Shown: positions 10,740 to 22,554, counted from the stretch's first letter. The stretch is DNA of 64,000 nucleotides from Sphaerosporella brunnea (GCA_008704415.1 VXIS01000019.1:1-64000), one strand, 5' to 3'. Numbers and translations are program-made. Notes: a model not told the origin generated them from the sequence alone.

Positions 10740-11371
10740 TAGTAGTCAGTTCTGGGGCTGAAATCACAACAAAGCGGCGGCCTGCGGATGGGGATGAGGA
10801 GTTGGTCGGCCATAGTCTAGACGTGATTACACGCATGGCGGCGGCGGCCCGACCTCAAGGACGTCACACAGGGTGCCCTCGATCCAATTAGTATCCGAAC
10901 TAATGTCGAGATCAGAGACACGGTGTCTCTCCCCGTTTGATGCCCGTGGCGATATCTCGCGGGACCTTCTCGATCTGGTGATTGTAACCTCAATTGAGCT
11001 CAATTCTCTTCCGAGCACGTTTCAGCCACTTGCTGCAGATGCACTTTTTTGGTTCTCAATGCCGGCCAAGAGTACAACATTGTCCCGTTCGAAATGTTGG
11101 CAATTTGTTGGCAACATGGTCGGTCCCATTCGAAATCGGCGGCGGCGGCATGGTTGGTCCCATTCGAAATCGGCGGCGGCGGCATGGTCGTCCCGTTCGA
11201 AATCGGCGGCGGCATGGTCGTCCCGCTCGGAATGGATATGACAACATGATGTGATAGATAGGAAGGAATAAGGAACAAAGAAGGGGTATATTAGGTAAAA
11301 TAAAATGCAGAACCAAGTAAAAAGTATTACGCCGCCTCGCCGAACGATAAAAATACACAAGGGGACACGGC
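10740..11371. other. Intergenic between F-box gene and PFA3-like gene
   Basis: No gene seen. It contains the 34 bp repeats at 11115-11236, about 140 bp past the PFA3-like stop codon. Confidence 0.6.
11115..11236. repeat. 34 bp tandem repeat, four copies
   Basis: Units beginning CATGGT at 11115, 11149, 11183 and 11213 contain CCCATTCGAAATCGGCGGCG or close variants; the last is shorter. GGC triplet number varies between copies. Confidence 0.85.
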
Positions 11372-12879
11372 TTAATCGCCCCAAGCACCCCATTCTGCAT
11401 CGCCGGTCGTGTCTTTGCCGCCCTGTGGTTCCTTGATTTCCTTGGCCCCATCATAGTCCTCATCATTGTCGCTGATCGCGTGGACACTGGAAGGCTTCTT
11501 CCTCATTTTCTTCATGGGTACACCCTTAGTGTCGGTGTATCCTCCTGAAGATCTCCCCAATAAGCGATCCGCTTTGCTCGCCACCTTCTGACCGCCAGCA
11601 TACTGGATCAAGCCCTGTTGGTTTCCCCTGTTCCAGTAGCTTTCTTCCTCCGGATCGTATCCCCAGCCCGCGAGCCTCTCTCGCTCTCCTTGTTCCCGCA
11701 TCCACTTATCCCGTTCCGCCTTCAAGGCAAGCGCAGCTTCCTGCCATTCCTTGGATGTCTCCCAGTTCCAGCCATCGCCAACACCGGTAAACATTGGAAA
11801 AGGCCATAGCCACATTTTCGTGCGACCTCCAAAAACCTGTGCAAAGTTGCGCTTTGTGCCAAGATTGAATGCATGTGGCAGCTTCTTGTTCGACTCTTCT
11901 AGGAGATAGTTGCCATAGCGGTTGTATTCGTGGTGTGGGCTAGAGTAATCGTCGAGCAGTTGCGCCCCCGCTGGGGCTGCGCCAGTGCGCAGAGCGGGGG
12001 CGGTGTAACGCACCTTTTCGAGGGATTCGATCGTCGTCATGTTGTTGCTGGTCAAGATCAGGTGCCATGTGGTGAAGCCGCTTAGTACTAGTCCAATGAT
12101 TCCGGAGATCACCGCCAGCAGAACCCAGTTGACGGGGGCAAAATCGTCTAGCTGACCCCTTGTACCAGAGGCGGCATCAAAGAGCTCAGTATATACTAGC
12201 TTGCAAGAGGCTGCAAAGCATAGGATGCAGTAGAGCGAAGTGTATATTAGGAACAATAGGAATGCTTTGTAGTTGTGCAGCCCCAGGCAGTTGGCGAGCC
12301 AGGGACAGTGGTGGTCCATCTTCAGAACGCAGGTGCGACACGATGAACAGTGATGGGTGCGATCTGGCTTGCGGCATTGACACTTTTTGCAGAAACGCTC
12401 CTGGCCGTCGGATTTGACAGTGACCGCGGCTGCCAACATCGAATTTTCGGAAGTTGGAAGGTGCGAATAAGCATGCTTCTGCAAATGTGTTAGCAGATTC
12501 GAGAATTTTTCGAGAATCAAAACGCACATTATCCATTGGGGTCCCGGGACTTGTAAAGACAGCGAAGGTGTAGGCCCACATCTGCAGCACATACAGCATC
12601 ACCCCTAAACTGGCCATGAACAGGCCTATCCTGAAGATGAGCATTTCAACAAACGATCGCACCCTCAAGCCAATACGCACCTCTATTACCACCAACAGTG
12701 TGATAGCTGATGCTGTAGGCTTCCGTATACAGCGCCCATGTTGATACTCCGTACACAAAGAATAAAGGAAAGTAATTCGCGACCAGGCAGAATAGCTTGT
12801 CGATTCTGCGACATGTGAAGCGTGAGCGTCGTCGCCGCGGACTTATGCTGGATGAGGGCGACCCGATCTCAGCGTCCAT
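11372..12879 (-). CDS. PFA3: DHHC palmitoyltransferase, PFA3-like
   Basis: Exons 12879-12681, 12625-12528 and 12478-11372 give about 467 aa. The first junction is ambiguous: donors at 12680 (GTGCGT) or 12689 (GTAATA) both keep phase with the 12626 acceptor. Residues about 28-50 and 75-100 are membrane segments. The cysteine-rich domain RFCKKCQCRKPDRTHHCSSC leads to the catalytic MDHHCPW, followed by NCLGLHNYKAFLLFL and two more membrane spans, the usual four-span DHHC topology. The enzyme should attach palmitate to cysteine on membrane proteins; yeast Pfa3 acts on Vac8 at the vacuole. The C-terminal half is a long cytosolic tail rich in charged residues. DHHC assignment is certain; the PFA3 orthology is by overall architecture. 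Confidence 0.88.
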
Positions 12880-13531
12880 AGCAACGATTGAATCGAAAGT
12901 TGCAGCCAGCTTGGAGATGTTTTTCGATGGAGAAAACAGTGGCGGGGCGAGGTTCTAAGACAAAGGCCCTGCACAGTGGCTTTGCAGTACCGGTGCTCTA
13001 TCAGTAGAATCAGTAGATTGCATGTACTAGTACATAACGTACATCTGTGACTAAGCCTCGGGGGTTGCCCTGGTGACGGAGAGTGACAGGGCAACAATGA
13101 GATTGTCGGATTGTCACGTGGGTTCCAACGACATCGCTCGCTATTCTATTTTAAGCGCGGCAGCACAGCCGCAAACTGACGCGTTCCATGGGCTTATTTA
13201 TGTGCCTACCAAGTAGGTACTTTATGTAGGTATTTGCTGTGCATCTCCTGCTTGCGTCAGAGACCAACGAATGTACTGCATACAATACTTGTTAAACCCT
13301 GCTACCAAGGGATCTTCAGAAGAAGAACTTCCCCCGCGTGCGACGAAGAAAGTGACCTTAGGAAAAGTGACAATCTTGTCGAGTCAGTTTTGAACCTCAA
13401 ACAAATCACCCACCACCCTGTTCCACAAATCTCTCACCCATCTCCATCACTTCTCCCCTCTAACAACCAACGATCCCGCACCCGCACCTACCGTACTCCC
13501 TACAGTCGATCCCTATACCACAGCTGCGAAC
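12880..13531. promoter_or_regulatory. Divergent promoter of PFA3-like and rhomboid genes
   Basis: A 652 bp gap between two divergently transcribed genes. Pyrimidine- and CA-rich leader sequence lies just before the rhomboid ATG (13400-13530). No further element is assigned. Confidence 0.5.
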
Positions 13532-15157
13532 ATGGCCGCCGCCGACTACTACAACACCGGCCATACAGCCGATTCGAACAGATATAACACCCCAGTGTCT
13601 CCGATATCAACGTCTCCAGACTTCAACAAGCCCTTGCCGCCGCCGCATCACCAGAGCACTTTCCCGCCAACTCACGGCGGCGGATACAACGATGACCTCT
13701 CCTATGCCCCGAACCACTATTCGCACGAGTCGGTGGATACTGGCTACCACCCACATTCTTACGGAAGCCACCATGATGACAGTCCTCCGGCGAAGCCATA
13801 TGGCGATCCTTTCTCCGACAGCATCCCTTTGAACGATATCAACCAAAAGCAGCAACATCAAGTGTATCCGCTCTCCACAGCTGAGCTTGGGGAACGTCCT
13901 TATCCTCCGCCGAGGAGACAGAAGAGATCATGGGGCTCCCGGCCGTGGTTCATTTACTTCATCACGTTTGTGCAAGTCGCTGTGTTCTGTGGAGAACTGG
14001 CGCGCAATGCAGTGTTGACGGGCTCGCCCATCGCTATCAAGCCACAATTCAACTATATGATTGGTCCTTCGACCGACGTTTTGATTAATATGGGCGCTCG
14101 TTTCGTGCCGTGCATGCGCGAGGTGCCGGGCTTTGCGACTGATGACCCATCCCAACTGTATCCGTGCCCCAACCGGACCACATTGTACCTGGAATGTTCG
14201 CTTGCTCAATGGTGCGGGTTCGATGGAAAGGATATACCGAAGAACCTGCCCGGCGGCAAGGGACCAGGAAGCACGCCGAACCAGTGGTATCGGTTCATTC
14301 TCCCGATCTTTTATCATGCGGGGTTGATCCATCTCGGTTTCAACATGTTCATGCAGATAACGCTCGGCGGCGATATGGAGAGGACTGTGGGTACGCTTCG
14401 ATTTATCATCGTGTATTTCTGCTCCGGAATCTTTGGGTTCGTGCTTGGAGGAAACTTGGGAGCGGCGGGTCAGCCTTCTGTGTAAGTCAAGTCTCAACCT
14501 TACCATAAGGCTGGGATGCTAACGGTAGTCTACAGCGGCGCTTCCGGCTCTCTGTTTGGGATCTTCTCGCTTGTCCTTCTCGACCTCTTCTACACATGGA
14601 AGGAGCGATCATCTCCGATGAGAGACTTTATCTTCCTCACGCTCGACGTTGTCATCTCGTTCGTGCTGGGTCTTCTCCCGGCCATCGACAACTTTGCACA
14701 CATTGGCGGCTTTCTTTGTGGAATCGTGCTCGGTCTGGTGTTGATGCATTCTCCGAACCAGCTGCGAAAGAAGATCTGCATCACGGCCTCGGACCCACCG
14801 TACACGCAAGCCACGCCCAACAACCCTTACAACATCTCAACTGGCGATAATGATCTCGTCGGCTTCCGAGGATTCATCAAGCAGCCAGTGGCGTTTTTCA
14901 AGGGCCGCAAACCCTTTTGGTGGGCATGGTGGCTAGTCAGGGCCGGATTCTTGACGCTCATCCTCGTGGTGTTCTTCGTCCTTCTGAACAACTTCTACAG
15001 CGCTAACAAGAAGGAGTGCAGCTGGTGCAAGTACCTCAGTTGCCTCCCAGTCAACGGCTGGTGCGACATGTACGACAGTCTGAATGTCAAGGTCGAGAAC
15101 AACACAAGCAGGATGCTCATGAGCAGGGGATTGACAGGCTTAGATGACTTTTTCTAA
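13532..15157 (+). CDS. Rhomboid-family intramembrane serine protease
   Basis: Two exons, 13532-14481 and 14536-15157, with intron GTAAGT...CTAAC...CAG (54 nt), give 523 aa. The first ~130 residues are a cytosolic Pro/Tyr/His-rich tail. A first membrane span follows RSWGSRPW. A long lumenal loop has conserved cysteines (FVPCMREV, YPCPNRTT, ECSLAQWCGF). Helices then carry the HLGFNMFMQ motif, the nucleophile in GASGS (Ser near 320) and the partner histidine in NFAHIGG (near 372). This is the Ser-His dyad of an active rhomboid. Aspergillus RbdA-type proteins share this plan. The substrate is not inferable. Confidence 0.9.
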
Positions 15158-15624
15158 ATCGAGAACGGCAGGAGATGATGTCTGTGCGATGGCGTAGCGG
15201 TAGAAAAAGGGTCCGTTTCATGATTGTTTTCCTGTCGGTTTTTTCTATTGTTTGGGTCTTCTTGTGCACGACATGGCGACGAACACCTTAAACCTCTTTG
15301 CTTTGATGGACACAAAGCTACTTTCATTGTTAGTGTAATTCCACTACTTTTCTTTTTATATATCTTTTCACATGGCGCAGGCGGTTTGGAAGGATTGTAA
15401 GTGGATTTGATTGAGACATCCGGAATTGGACTCAGAGTATCACGTTGTGAAGGAAAGGAATCAATCTATATTGTGTTGAGTTTATAACTGCTCAGCTAAC
15501 TAAAACAAAAAATTGAAATGAATTGAAACATATATACATGTATATATACATCTTGTGTATATATATAGAGAGAATAAGGGAATAAGAGAATTCATGAACT
15601 CATGCCAACTCCCAGACCTGATGA
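15158..15624. other. Rhomboid 3' flank with TA-rich microsatellite
   Basis: Non-coding. It carries TATATA/CATGTATA alternations near 15530-15570. It separates two convergent genes. Confidence 0.6.
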
Positions 15625-16060
15625 TCACCTTTCCTCCTTTACTTCCCCAAGACATTTACCAACACCGCGCCCGCCGAGGGTACCATCCTGACCCCTCTCT
15701 TCGTTGGGCGCCGCCAGTTCTTGCACCTCAAGGCAGTCTTCATATACACCAAGCCTGATCAGTGCTTCGTGTACAGAGTGATCCTCGTAGCAGCCGCAGA
15801 CTGTACCCCAGTCCACTACCGCACGTTCATCGAAGCACAGCTCGTGCTGCGATGGGTCATATGGCTGCTGCTGCGGCTGGTGTTGGTGCTGTTGTTGTAG
15901 GAACAATGGGGGTAATCTAAGGTGGGGGTATGACTGCTCTTGCGGTTGCACGGGGACATAGTGCTGCTTTTGTTGTTGCTGTTGTTGCTGTTGTTGCTGT
16001 TGTTGTTGTTGCTGTTGATGGCGGCGGTGGTGGTGGTGGTGGTGGTGGCGTCGTTGTTGC

Positions 16061-16140
<80 letters not shown>

Positions 16141-16560
16141 CTGTTGTTGTTGTTGTTGGTGGTGGTTGTCGTGGAGGTGGTGGTGGTGGTAGAGTTGTGG
16201 GTGTGAGGCGATGTGGTTATCACCGTGGTAGTAAGAACTCTGTGGTGGTGGCGGCAGCGGCCGCTGCGGCAGTGGGTAGAGAGACAACAGCGGCGTCGAT
16301 GATTGACCGTTTGAGTCGTCGTAGTAAGGACTCTGTGGCGGCGGCGGCGGCGGCCGCTGCGGCAGTGGGTAGAGAGACAACAGCGGCGTCGATGATTGAC
16401 CGTTTGAGTCGTCGTAGTAAGGACTCTGTGGCGGCGGCGGCAGCGGCCGCTGCGGCAGTGGGTAGAGAGACAACAGCGGCGTCGATGATTGACCCTTTGG
16501 GTCGTCGTAGTCTTCGGAGAGATCAAATAGAAACTTGTTATCGAAATCTTGATACGACAT
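15625..16560 (-). CDS. PolyQ/polyH low-complexity protein with 31-aa repeats
   Basis: The frame from ATG at 16560 gives 311 aa and no intron is needed. The order is: a short leader MSYQDFDNKFLFDLSEDYDD; three near-identical 31-residue repeats containing QSSTPLLSLYPLPQRP and a proline run (DNA period 93 bp); a histidine-rich linker; a glutamine tract of about 40; a short Arg/His block; a second glutamine tract of about 16; and a unique acidic C-terminus containing CFDERAVVDWGTVCGCYEDH. The frame opens further to 16821, but that crosses a TATATAG box (about 16601), so the later ATG is preferred. No known domain. Such composition is common in fungal transcription-related and phase-separating proteins, but no role is assigned. 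Confidence 0.6.
15962..16190. repeat. CAG/CAA trinucleotide tracts
   Basis: Long mixed GTT/GCT runs on the plus strand (CAA/CAG on the minus strand) encode two polyglutamine tracts, separated by GGTGGT (His codons) around 16020-16050. Confidence 0.95.
16240..16505. repeat. 93 bp repeat, three copies, inside the polyQ gene
   Basis: GGCAGTGGGTAGAGAGACAA recurs at 16268, 16361 and 16454. It encodes the Pro/Ser/Leu 31-aa repeats on the minus strand. GGC-triplet number differs between copies. Confidence 0.92.
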
Positions 16561-16597
16561 GACTGCGGTGAGGAAACAAGAAAGAAGGGACGAAAGG

Positions 16598-16608
16598 TGG
16601 GCTATATA
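16598..16608 (-). promoter_or_regulatory. TATA-like box of the polyQ gene
   Basis: CTTATATAGC on the minus strand lies about 40 bp before the chosen ATG (16560). It supports that start over upstream in-frame ATGs. Confidence 0.4.
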
Positions 16609-17857
16609 AGATAGGTGTAGTTGAACGGTTTTGAGTACGGGCTGGCGCTTGCTTTTCTCTGCGGCAAGGACTCTAGGTGTGAGGACAAAGTCACTGATAG
16701 ACGGCGGGAAAACAGAAATAGTGGACCCTATTAATATTAAGGAGGGTATAAAAGCCAAGACGGTGGAATCTGGTGTATTTTCCAAGGTCCTCCTCAGAAT
16801 TGCATGCGACTGAACCCCCATCCAACAACTTCAGATAAGGGAAATGATTGAATGAGCCAAACACACTGTCTCGTCGGTTATCCTTGAACACCGATCGGCA
16901 AAAGTCGGTGTCTGGATTCACCCTGTCCGCCGAGAAGAGGGACGAGAGGTGTTGGCTGCCTTGCAGGGCTCTATCACGGGTCTCTCCGTTGGATCTTGGT
17001 CTCGCCACTGCGGGTGCAGCTCCATTGGTTGCCAAACCGGTCAACTTTCTAACTTGTGCTTGGGCCGGCCTGAATCTGTGATCGGAGAATGCACTCGGGC
17101 ACGCGCCTCAGGGAAATAGCAAATGGATGACTTCCCGTAAGGTCTGGAAGGGTTTTCAAACCGGATCCAGACGATAAAGCTTTGGTTTGGGTCGAAAACC
17201 CTTCCCGTAACTCTAGACTTCTAGACGCGGCAGAAAAGAGTCCTGAAGGTGAACAATAATTTTGCGTGATGTTGAGAGCTGCAGCTATCGCTCTCGGCGC
17301 CTCGGCAGCACAGTCAGCAACCCACGTCACCACACCCACTTTTTTAATTTTTGGGCGCCAAGCAAGGTACCCCCGGACTTCCCACCCGATCGATCGCAGC
17401 GGGTTTCTAGGCATTTGGAAGTTTCGATCGCCTGGAACACCCCGCCCCCCCCTTTTCCAGACGAGCAGTCTCGGAGGCCCACTTCTAAGCCGGCTAGAAG
17501 CGAAAGCGATCGAAACACCCCTGTAACCCGGTTTGGAGAGCCTTCCAGATCTTGCGGGAAGTCATCCAATCAACATTGCCACGCTCATCTACCTCCACCG
17601 CCGGATGTTGAAATATACTTCATGACGAGGTACTGTAGATACTTAGATAGTGCAATTCCACTTCAGTCCAGATTGGAATTGCCATACCTGAGAACATGCC
17701 TCGTCTCCAATGTCTGTCTTTGGTTAGCGGGGGAAATATCTGCGACATATGATATCACTCAGACGTTCTGATGAAATTGTGCATTTCTTTATGCTAATCA
17801 ATGCCCCGATATATGCAAAATCGCTCGCTAAAAAGAATGTGCCCGGATGCCTTAGAC
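16600..17857. other. Intergenic with a 445 bp inverted-repeat element
   Basis: Aside from the promoter of the polyQ gene and the inverted-repeat element at 17124-17568, no gene is supported. Several ORFs here of 80-170 codons have no recognisable domain and biased composition. Confidence 0.6.
17124..17568. mobile_element. Inverted-repeat element (MITE-like)
   Basis: The left arm 17124-17164 starts TGGATGACTTCCCG; the right arm 17528-17568 is its reverse complement at about 36 of 41 positions. Most differences are transitions. There is no transposase in the interior. A clear target duplication was not found, so the superfamily is left open. Confidence 0.65.
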
Positions 17858-19487
17858 CTAACGCCACGGGTTCTCATCGTAATCAGTCTGGTATTGCGGT
17901 GCAGTGCTGCGTCTCGACAACTTTCTGCGTTCATTCTCCTCTCTCTCTTTATTTTCCTCCTTCTCGTGGCTGCGAGAGAGGAGACCCGTAGTGGCCCGCC
18001 TGAGTAAGCCCGGCCCAAGCTCTTCGTCGTAGCTGCCTGAACGCTCCTTCTTCTCACGTTTCTCCTTCTTCTCCTTCTTTTCTTTCTTCTCTTTGTCGTG
18101 ACCCGACCTGCTGGATCTGCCGGAATCGGTTCGCTCCAGATCAGGTCGAGGACTTGGGCGACTAGACCGTCTTGAACTCTCATGACCATGATCACGGCTT
18201 GACCGTCGCGATGACTTTGATGACTTCGATTCCTTCTCGATCGTGCTTGATCTCTTCATACCGGGGTGCCGGTAATCCGAACCAAAGTTCTCCTCGTCGA
18301 TGAGCGGGAATGCGTCTTCTGGCACCCAGAAGCAGAGTAAGTTCTTCGCGCGGTCGGCAAGCTCATAGTATCCCGGATTTGTCTTTTTCTCAAACATGGA
18401 ACAGTGAGCGCCAACTTCGTCCGTCGCTTTGGTATTGATGCATCTATAGAACTTCTTTCGCAACAGGGATTCGTCCGCAGGTAGAGAACAGAATGTACGC
18501 TCCTTGCCCTCAAACAGCATGCTAGTCCCCAGTCGTTCACCTCCAAGACTGGTGAACAGGTTTGCGAAGCCGACGCCCTCAGTGGTAGAAACACGGGTGA
18601 CTCGGTCCTTGAGCTCCTGCCCCTTCATCAGGGCGCCCACAAACTCCAGGTGCGACTGCACCCAGCCAAAACCGGCACCGATGTCTTCGCGCTTGGCGTA
18701 AGCGGCTGCGGCACCTCCAGCGAGCGCGGCTGCAGCACCATAGGCGGCCACCTTGCCCCACTTGCCCCAGAGTGTCTGCTCCGCAAGCTCATTCTTTTCC
18801 TTTTCACGTTCGCGCTCGTGTTGCTCCCGAGACTTTATGGCCGTGCCCTCCACTGCCGCTTGGGATGCAAACAGACCGGATGCAATGGAGGATAGGGTGC
18901 CATAAGCTGCTGAGGCCGACTTCCATCTTTCCTCGGCACCATGGGCGAAGACAGAATGTGCCAGGCCGAGATAGGGCGTGTCGAATGCTAGGATTCCGAC
19001 AATGTGTGGGAACGGCATCTTGGAACCGCCGGTCGCTACCAAGTCGTCTTCGAGGATTGAGATGAGGGTGTCTGCTGCCACGATACCGCCCATGGAATGC
19101 CCCACCAGTATCGTGTGTACAGATGGATCGATGGTGGGGTGTGAAGTGCGGGATTCGACCTCGATGTCGATCACGGTGTTTTGGAGCCATTCCCGGAATC
19201 GGGCAACCGCATTGGCGAGCTCGCCGCGAGTCTCATATTGCGGGTAGATGGCGGTAACGACGTTTAGTTCGGGGCGTTCATCCTGGACAAGAGTGCGGAT
19301 GTCCTGAAGAGGAGTCAGCGAGTGGGCTGGTGTACCTTATCGTATACGCACATCGGGAAAGGCACAGAAGGTTCCATCGTCACCCTGATTTTGTTAGAGA
19401 CATATCTCAATAGTTGATATGGATTCCTTGTATGACTATTACCTTGAAGCCGTGGATGAAGCACAGCAATAGAGTGTGCTGTTTCAT
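17858..19487 (-). CDS. Alpha/beta-hydrolase (lipase-like serine hydrolase)
   Basis: Three exons, 19487-19443, 19384-19352 and 19303-17858, join in frame to 507 aa; donors GTAATA and GTGCGT, acceptors CAG. The joined N-terminus reads LLCFIHGFKGDD then DGTFCAFPDD, the typical HGF oxyanion-loop start of DUF676-type hydrolases, which single-exon reading would miss. The nucleophile elbow is ILVGHSMGGIV (Ser near 96). A small Ala/Gly-rich segment (AAYGAAAALAGGAAAAYA) may be a membrane-associating helix. The C-terminal ~130 residues are a Ser/Arg/Lys-rich disordered tail with a poly-KEKKEKK run. It likely hydrolyses a lipid or ester; the substrate is unknown. It is divergent from NMD3 with only 194 bp between starts. 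Confidence 0.85.
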
Positions 19488-19681
19488 TGCGATTGCTGAC
19501 GATGTTTGTGAGTGAATTGATGTGAGTTGACACGACAGCAACCAACAAAGCCCACAAGCTAGCGACTTAGCCGCATCATACTTTGTAATCCATTGCGGGG
19601 CGAAAAAAAGAGTTCGCCAGTTTCGCCGCCCACCATCAATTCACCACCAATACTATTCACGACGCCGAACGATATAACAAA
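19488..19681. promoter_or_regulatory. Short bidirectional promoter
   Basis: 194 bp separate the ATG of the hydrolase (minus) from that of NMD3 (plus), so both must share upstream elements. No specific box is assigned. Confidence 0.6.
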
Positions 19682-21374
19682 ATGGAGATTGATTCTGGTG
19701 TCGCATATACGAACTACGCCCCTGAACAGACGGCGAAGGCAAAGTGAGTGGATCTCTTTATTTTATAAAGAGATATGATAATACTGACGGCCTTGGGTAC
19801 GATAGCATTCTCTGCGCAACATGTGGTGCTCCCATGTCAGGAAACACTGGCATGGCCATGTGTGAGGACTGTATTCGTTTGAACGTCGATATCTCGGAGG
19901 GAATCCAGCGTGAAGCCTCGATACATTACTGCAACGGTTGCGAACGGTATCTGCAGCCTCCGCAGCACTGGGTAGCTGCAGCCTTGGAGAGCAAAGAGTT
20001 GATGGCGCTGTGCCTACGGAGACTGCGTGGACTGTCAAAGGTGCGGTTAGTAGACGCCAACTTCATCTGGACGGAACCGCACTCGAAGCGCCTCAAGTTG
20101 AAGATCAAAGTGCAAGATGTGAGTTGTGCTAGCGGCAAAATTGTGGTAGAATATGTTTCTGACTGTCATAGGCCTACCAATCTACTTTCCTTGTCCAAAC
20201 ATTCGAAGTCGAGTTTGTCGTCGTCTACACGCAGTGCCCCGACTGCGCAAAATCCTACACCCCCAACACATGGCGAGCCTGCGTGCAGGTGCGGCAAAAG
20301 GTCTCCCACAAGCGGACCTTCCTCTACCTAGAGCAGTTGATCTTGAAGCACAATGCACACAAAGATACCATCAGTATCCGGGAGGCCAAGGACGGATTGG
20401 ACTTTTTCTACGCGCAACGTAATCATGCCGTGAAGATGGTCGACTTCCTAACGGCGGTCACTCCCGTGCGGTCTCAGAAATCGTCTGAGTTGATCTCGCA
20501 GGATATCCACACCTCGACCAAGTCCTACAAGTTCACATACTCGGTTGAGATTGTGCCCATTTGCAAGGACGACCTTGTTTGCCTGCCCCCAAAGCTGGCG
20601 AAGCAGCTTGGAAACATTCCCCAGCTCTTGCTGTGCACTAAGGTCGGAAACTCAATTCACTTGATGGACCCTAACACGCTGCAAGTGGCCGAGATCTCGA
20701 ACCAGGTGTTTTGGCGCGAGCCCTTCCACGCACTCGCCAACGTCACCGAACTCACGGAATACTATGTCCTCGACGTTGAGCCCCTCGGACCGACCCGTGG
20801 CAAGTACATTCTGGCAGATGTGGAGCTTATGCGGACTTCGGACAACCATCAATTCTCGGTGCGGACACACCTCGGAAGTATCCTGCACCCAGGAGATGAT
20901 GCTATGGGCTACCATCTAATGGGCGCCAACTTCAACAATGACAACTTTGAGCGCGTCCCCGAAGGGCAAATTCCGCCAGTGATACTCGTCAAGAAGCACT
21001 ACCCGCGCCGCAAAAAGAATAAGAGTCGCAACTGGAAGCTACGACACATGGCAAGCGAGAAGAGCGACATGCTACCGCGCAAACAGGACCAGGACCGTGC
21101 AGAGCGCGACTATGAGCTGTTCTTGCGAGAGATTGAAGAGGACACCGAGCTGCGGCAGACCCTGCAACTGTACAAGAGCACTCGCAAGAACCCACCCAAG
21201 ACGCAGAAGATGGAGGGTGTCGAGATGGAGATGGATAGTGAGGGCGGCGCTCCAGAGGGTGACGAGATGGAAGAGGAGGATGACAACGAGGAGGAAGATT
21301 CTGGTCTACCTCAGATCTCCATTGACGAACTCTTGGATGAGTTTGAGGATATGACTATGGAAGATCATGCGTGA
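19682..21374 (+). CDS. NMD3: 60S ribosomal export protein NMD3
   Basis: Three exons, 19682-19743, 19806-20118 and 20172-21374, give 525 aa, near the usual 510-520. Introns start GTGAGT and end ATAG. The N-terminal treble of zinc-binding pairs is complete: CATCGAP and CEDC in exon 2, CNGCERY, then CPDC in exon 3. The middle carries KVSHKRTFLYLEQLILKH and the conserved NMD3 core to HLMGANFNNDNFE. The acidic C-terminus (EMEEEDDNEEED and a DELLDEFEDM patch rich in Leu and Ile) fits the leucine-rich nuclear export region. It is the Crm1 adaptor that takes pre-60S subunits out of the nucleus and leaves in the cytoplasm. Assignment is secure. Confidence 0.96.
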
Positions 21375-21549
21375 TTTGTGGTTCTCAAAAGTTTTTGTTT
21401 TCTCAGTCTACATTGGGTCCATCTTGGGGTTTAACGGTTGCTTGTTCTTTTTCTTTCTATGATATGAAATAGATGGGTTCTCTGGTTTGGAATCGAGGCA
21501 TTGCAATCAGACAAACTGGATATCATCAGGTCGGCGGGCAGGCGCGGCT

Positions 21550-21770
21550 CACCCCCCCCCCCCCTTCTCCCTCCCAGTCCCACCCCAACCAACCCCCCCC
21601 CCCCCCTCTCCTCCCTCCCTCCCTCCCAGTCCCACCCCAACCCCCCCCCCCCTCTCTCCTCCCTCCCTCCCAGCCCCACCCCAACCCCCCCCCCCCCCCC
21701 CTCTCTCCTCCCTCCCTCCCAGCCCCACCCCAACCCCCCCCCCCCCCCCCTCCCTCCCTCCCAGTCCCAG
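21550..21770. repeat. C-rich tandem array
   Basis: Four copies of a 45-60 bp unit combine a run of 8-18 C, CTCTCCTCC, CCTCCCTCCCAG and CCCCACCCCAA. Copy-length differences are mostly in the C run. The complementary strand is strongly G-rich, with many G-runs able to form quadruplexes. All ORFs across it are composition artefacts. Confidence 0.92.
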
Positions 21771-22513
21771 TTCCAACTTCCAAGAAGGTATCCCAGGCAA
21801 TACTTCTTGGTCTCCAGCCATCGTGTCTCACTCTCTTCACCGCTGTGTGGCTCCACGCAAGTTTCGATCAAGTCCGACGCTTTCGCGGAGCGCATAACCC
21901 CATTCATCGCCGGTCACTTGAGTCTGCACAGCTGCATTGCGATTGTCGTGGCTGCCAGTGAGAGTAGCTCCGTTTTACCGCGATCGACACAGACTAAGTA
22001 GATATTTGGATAGCTCGGGTGTAGTTCTGCATCTGTGCGGCGAGGCGGCTGCAGAATCCGCCGTAAGGGGGATTCCGATGGCTGCATCGAATGACAAGTG
22101 TCCAGCGCATAATGGCTCGCGTTTATGTGCGCTGCATGCCTGCCGCCACAAGACAACCGTTGGTGTTGTGTTGTAAATCTAGAGACATACATATGCCGAC
22201 CTTTTTTTTTTTTTTCACCAGGCCGATCTCGAACCGGAGCAGAACGCCGTCGGTGTATTTTTTTGATATATCCCGAGATATCACAATAGACCCCCAATGT
22301 GACGGTGCCACCCAGTCCAATTTGCGATCCTTGGATATTCGGCGTTTGAATGCATGGAGTTCTCGTTATCGTGGATCACATAGCTCTTCTGCCTCTGTCG
22401 CATGCAGCATGCCATACTCTACTCTCCATTCTGCTCAGCAGTACGCGTGCCCAATCTCACCATGAGCACGCCCGAAGAAGCTCCAGCGAACTCTAAAAAC
22501 CGAAAGAAGCGCG

Positions 22514-22524
22514 AGTATATATAC
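22514..22524 (+). promoter_or_regulatory. TATA-like box upstream of HNT3
   Basis: GTATATATACC lies about 110 bp before the ATG, just ahead of the repeats in the presumed leader. Confidence 0.4.
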
Positions 22525-22554
22525 CACCTCCATCCCCCCGAGAAAGAAGAAACT

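Noticed and set aside
15816..16562. Ala/Val-, Leu- or Ser/Asn-rich ORFs across the CAG tract
   Set aside because: Other frames of the same trinucleotide repeats. Only the polyQ frame has unique sequence at both ends.
17262..17771. Plus ORF of 169 codons
   Set aside because: It crosses the right arm of an inverted-repeat element and has no domain or conserved composition.
21473..22001. Pro-rich and Gly-rich ORFs over the C-rich array
   Set aside because: Pure low-complexity readings of poly-C/poly-G.
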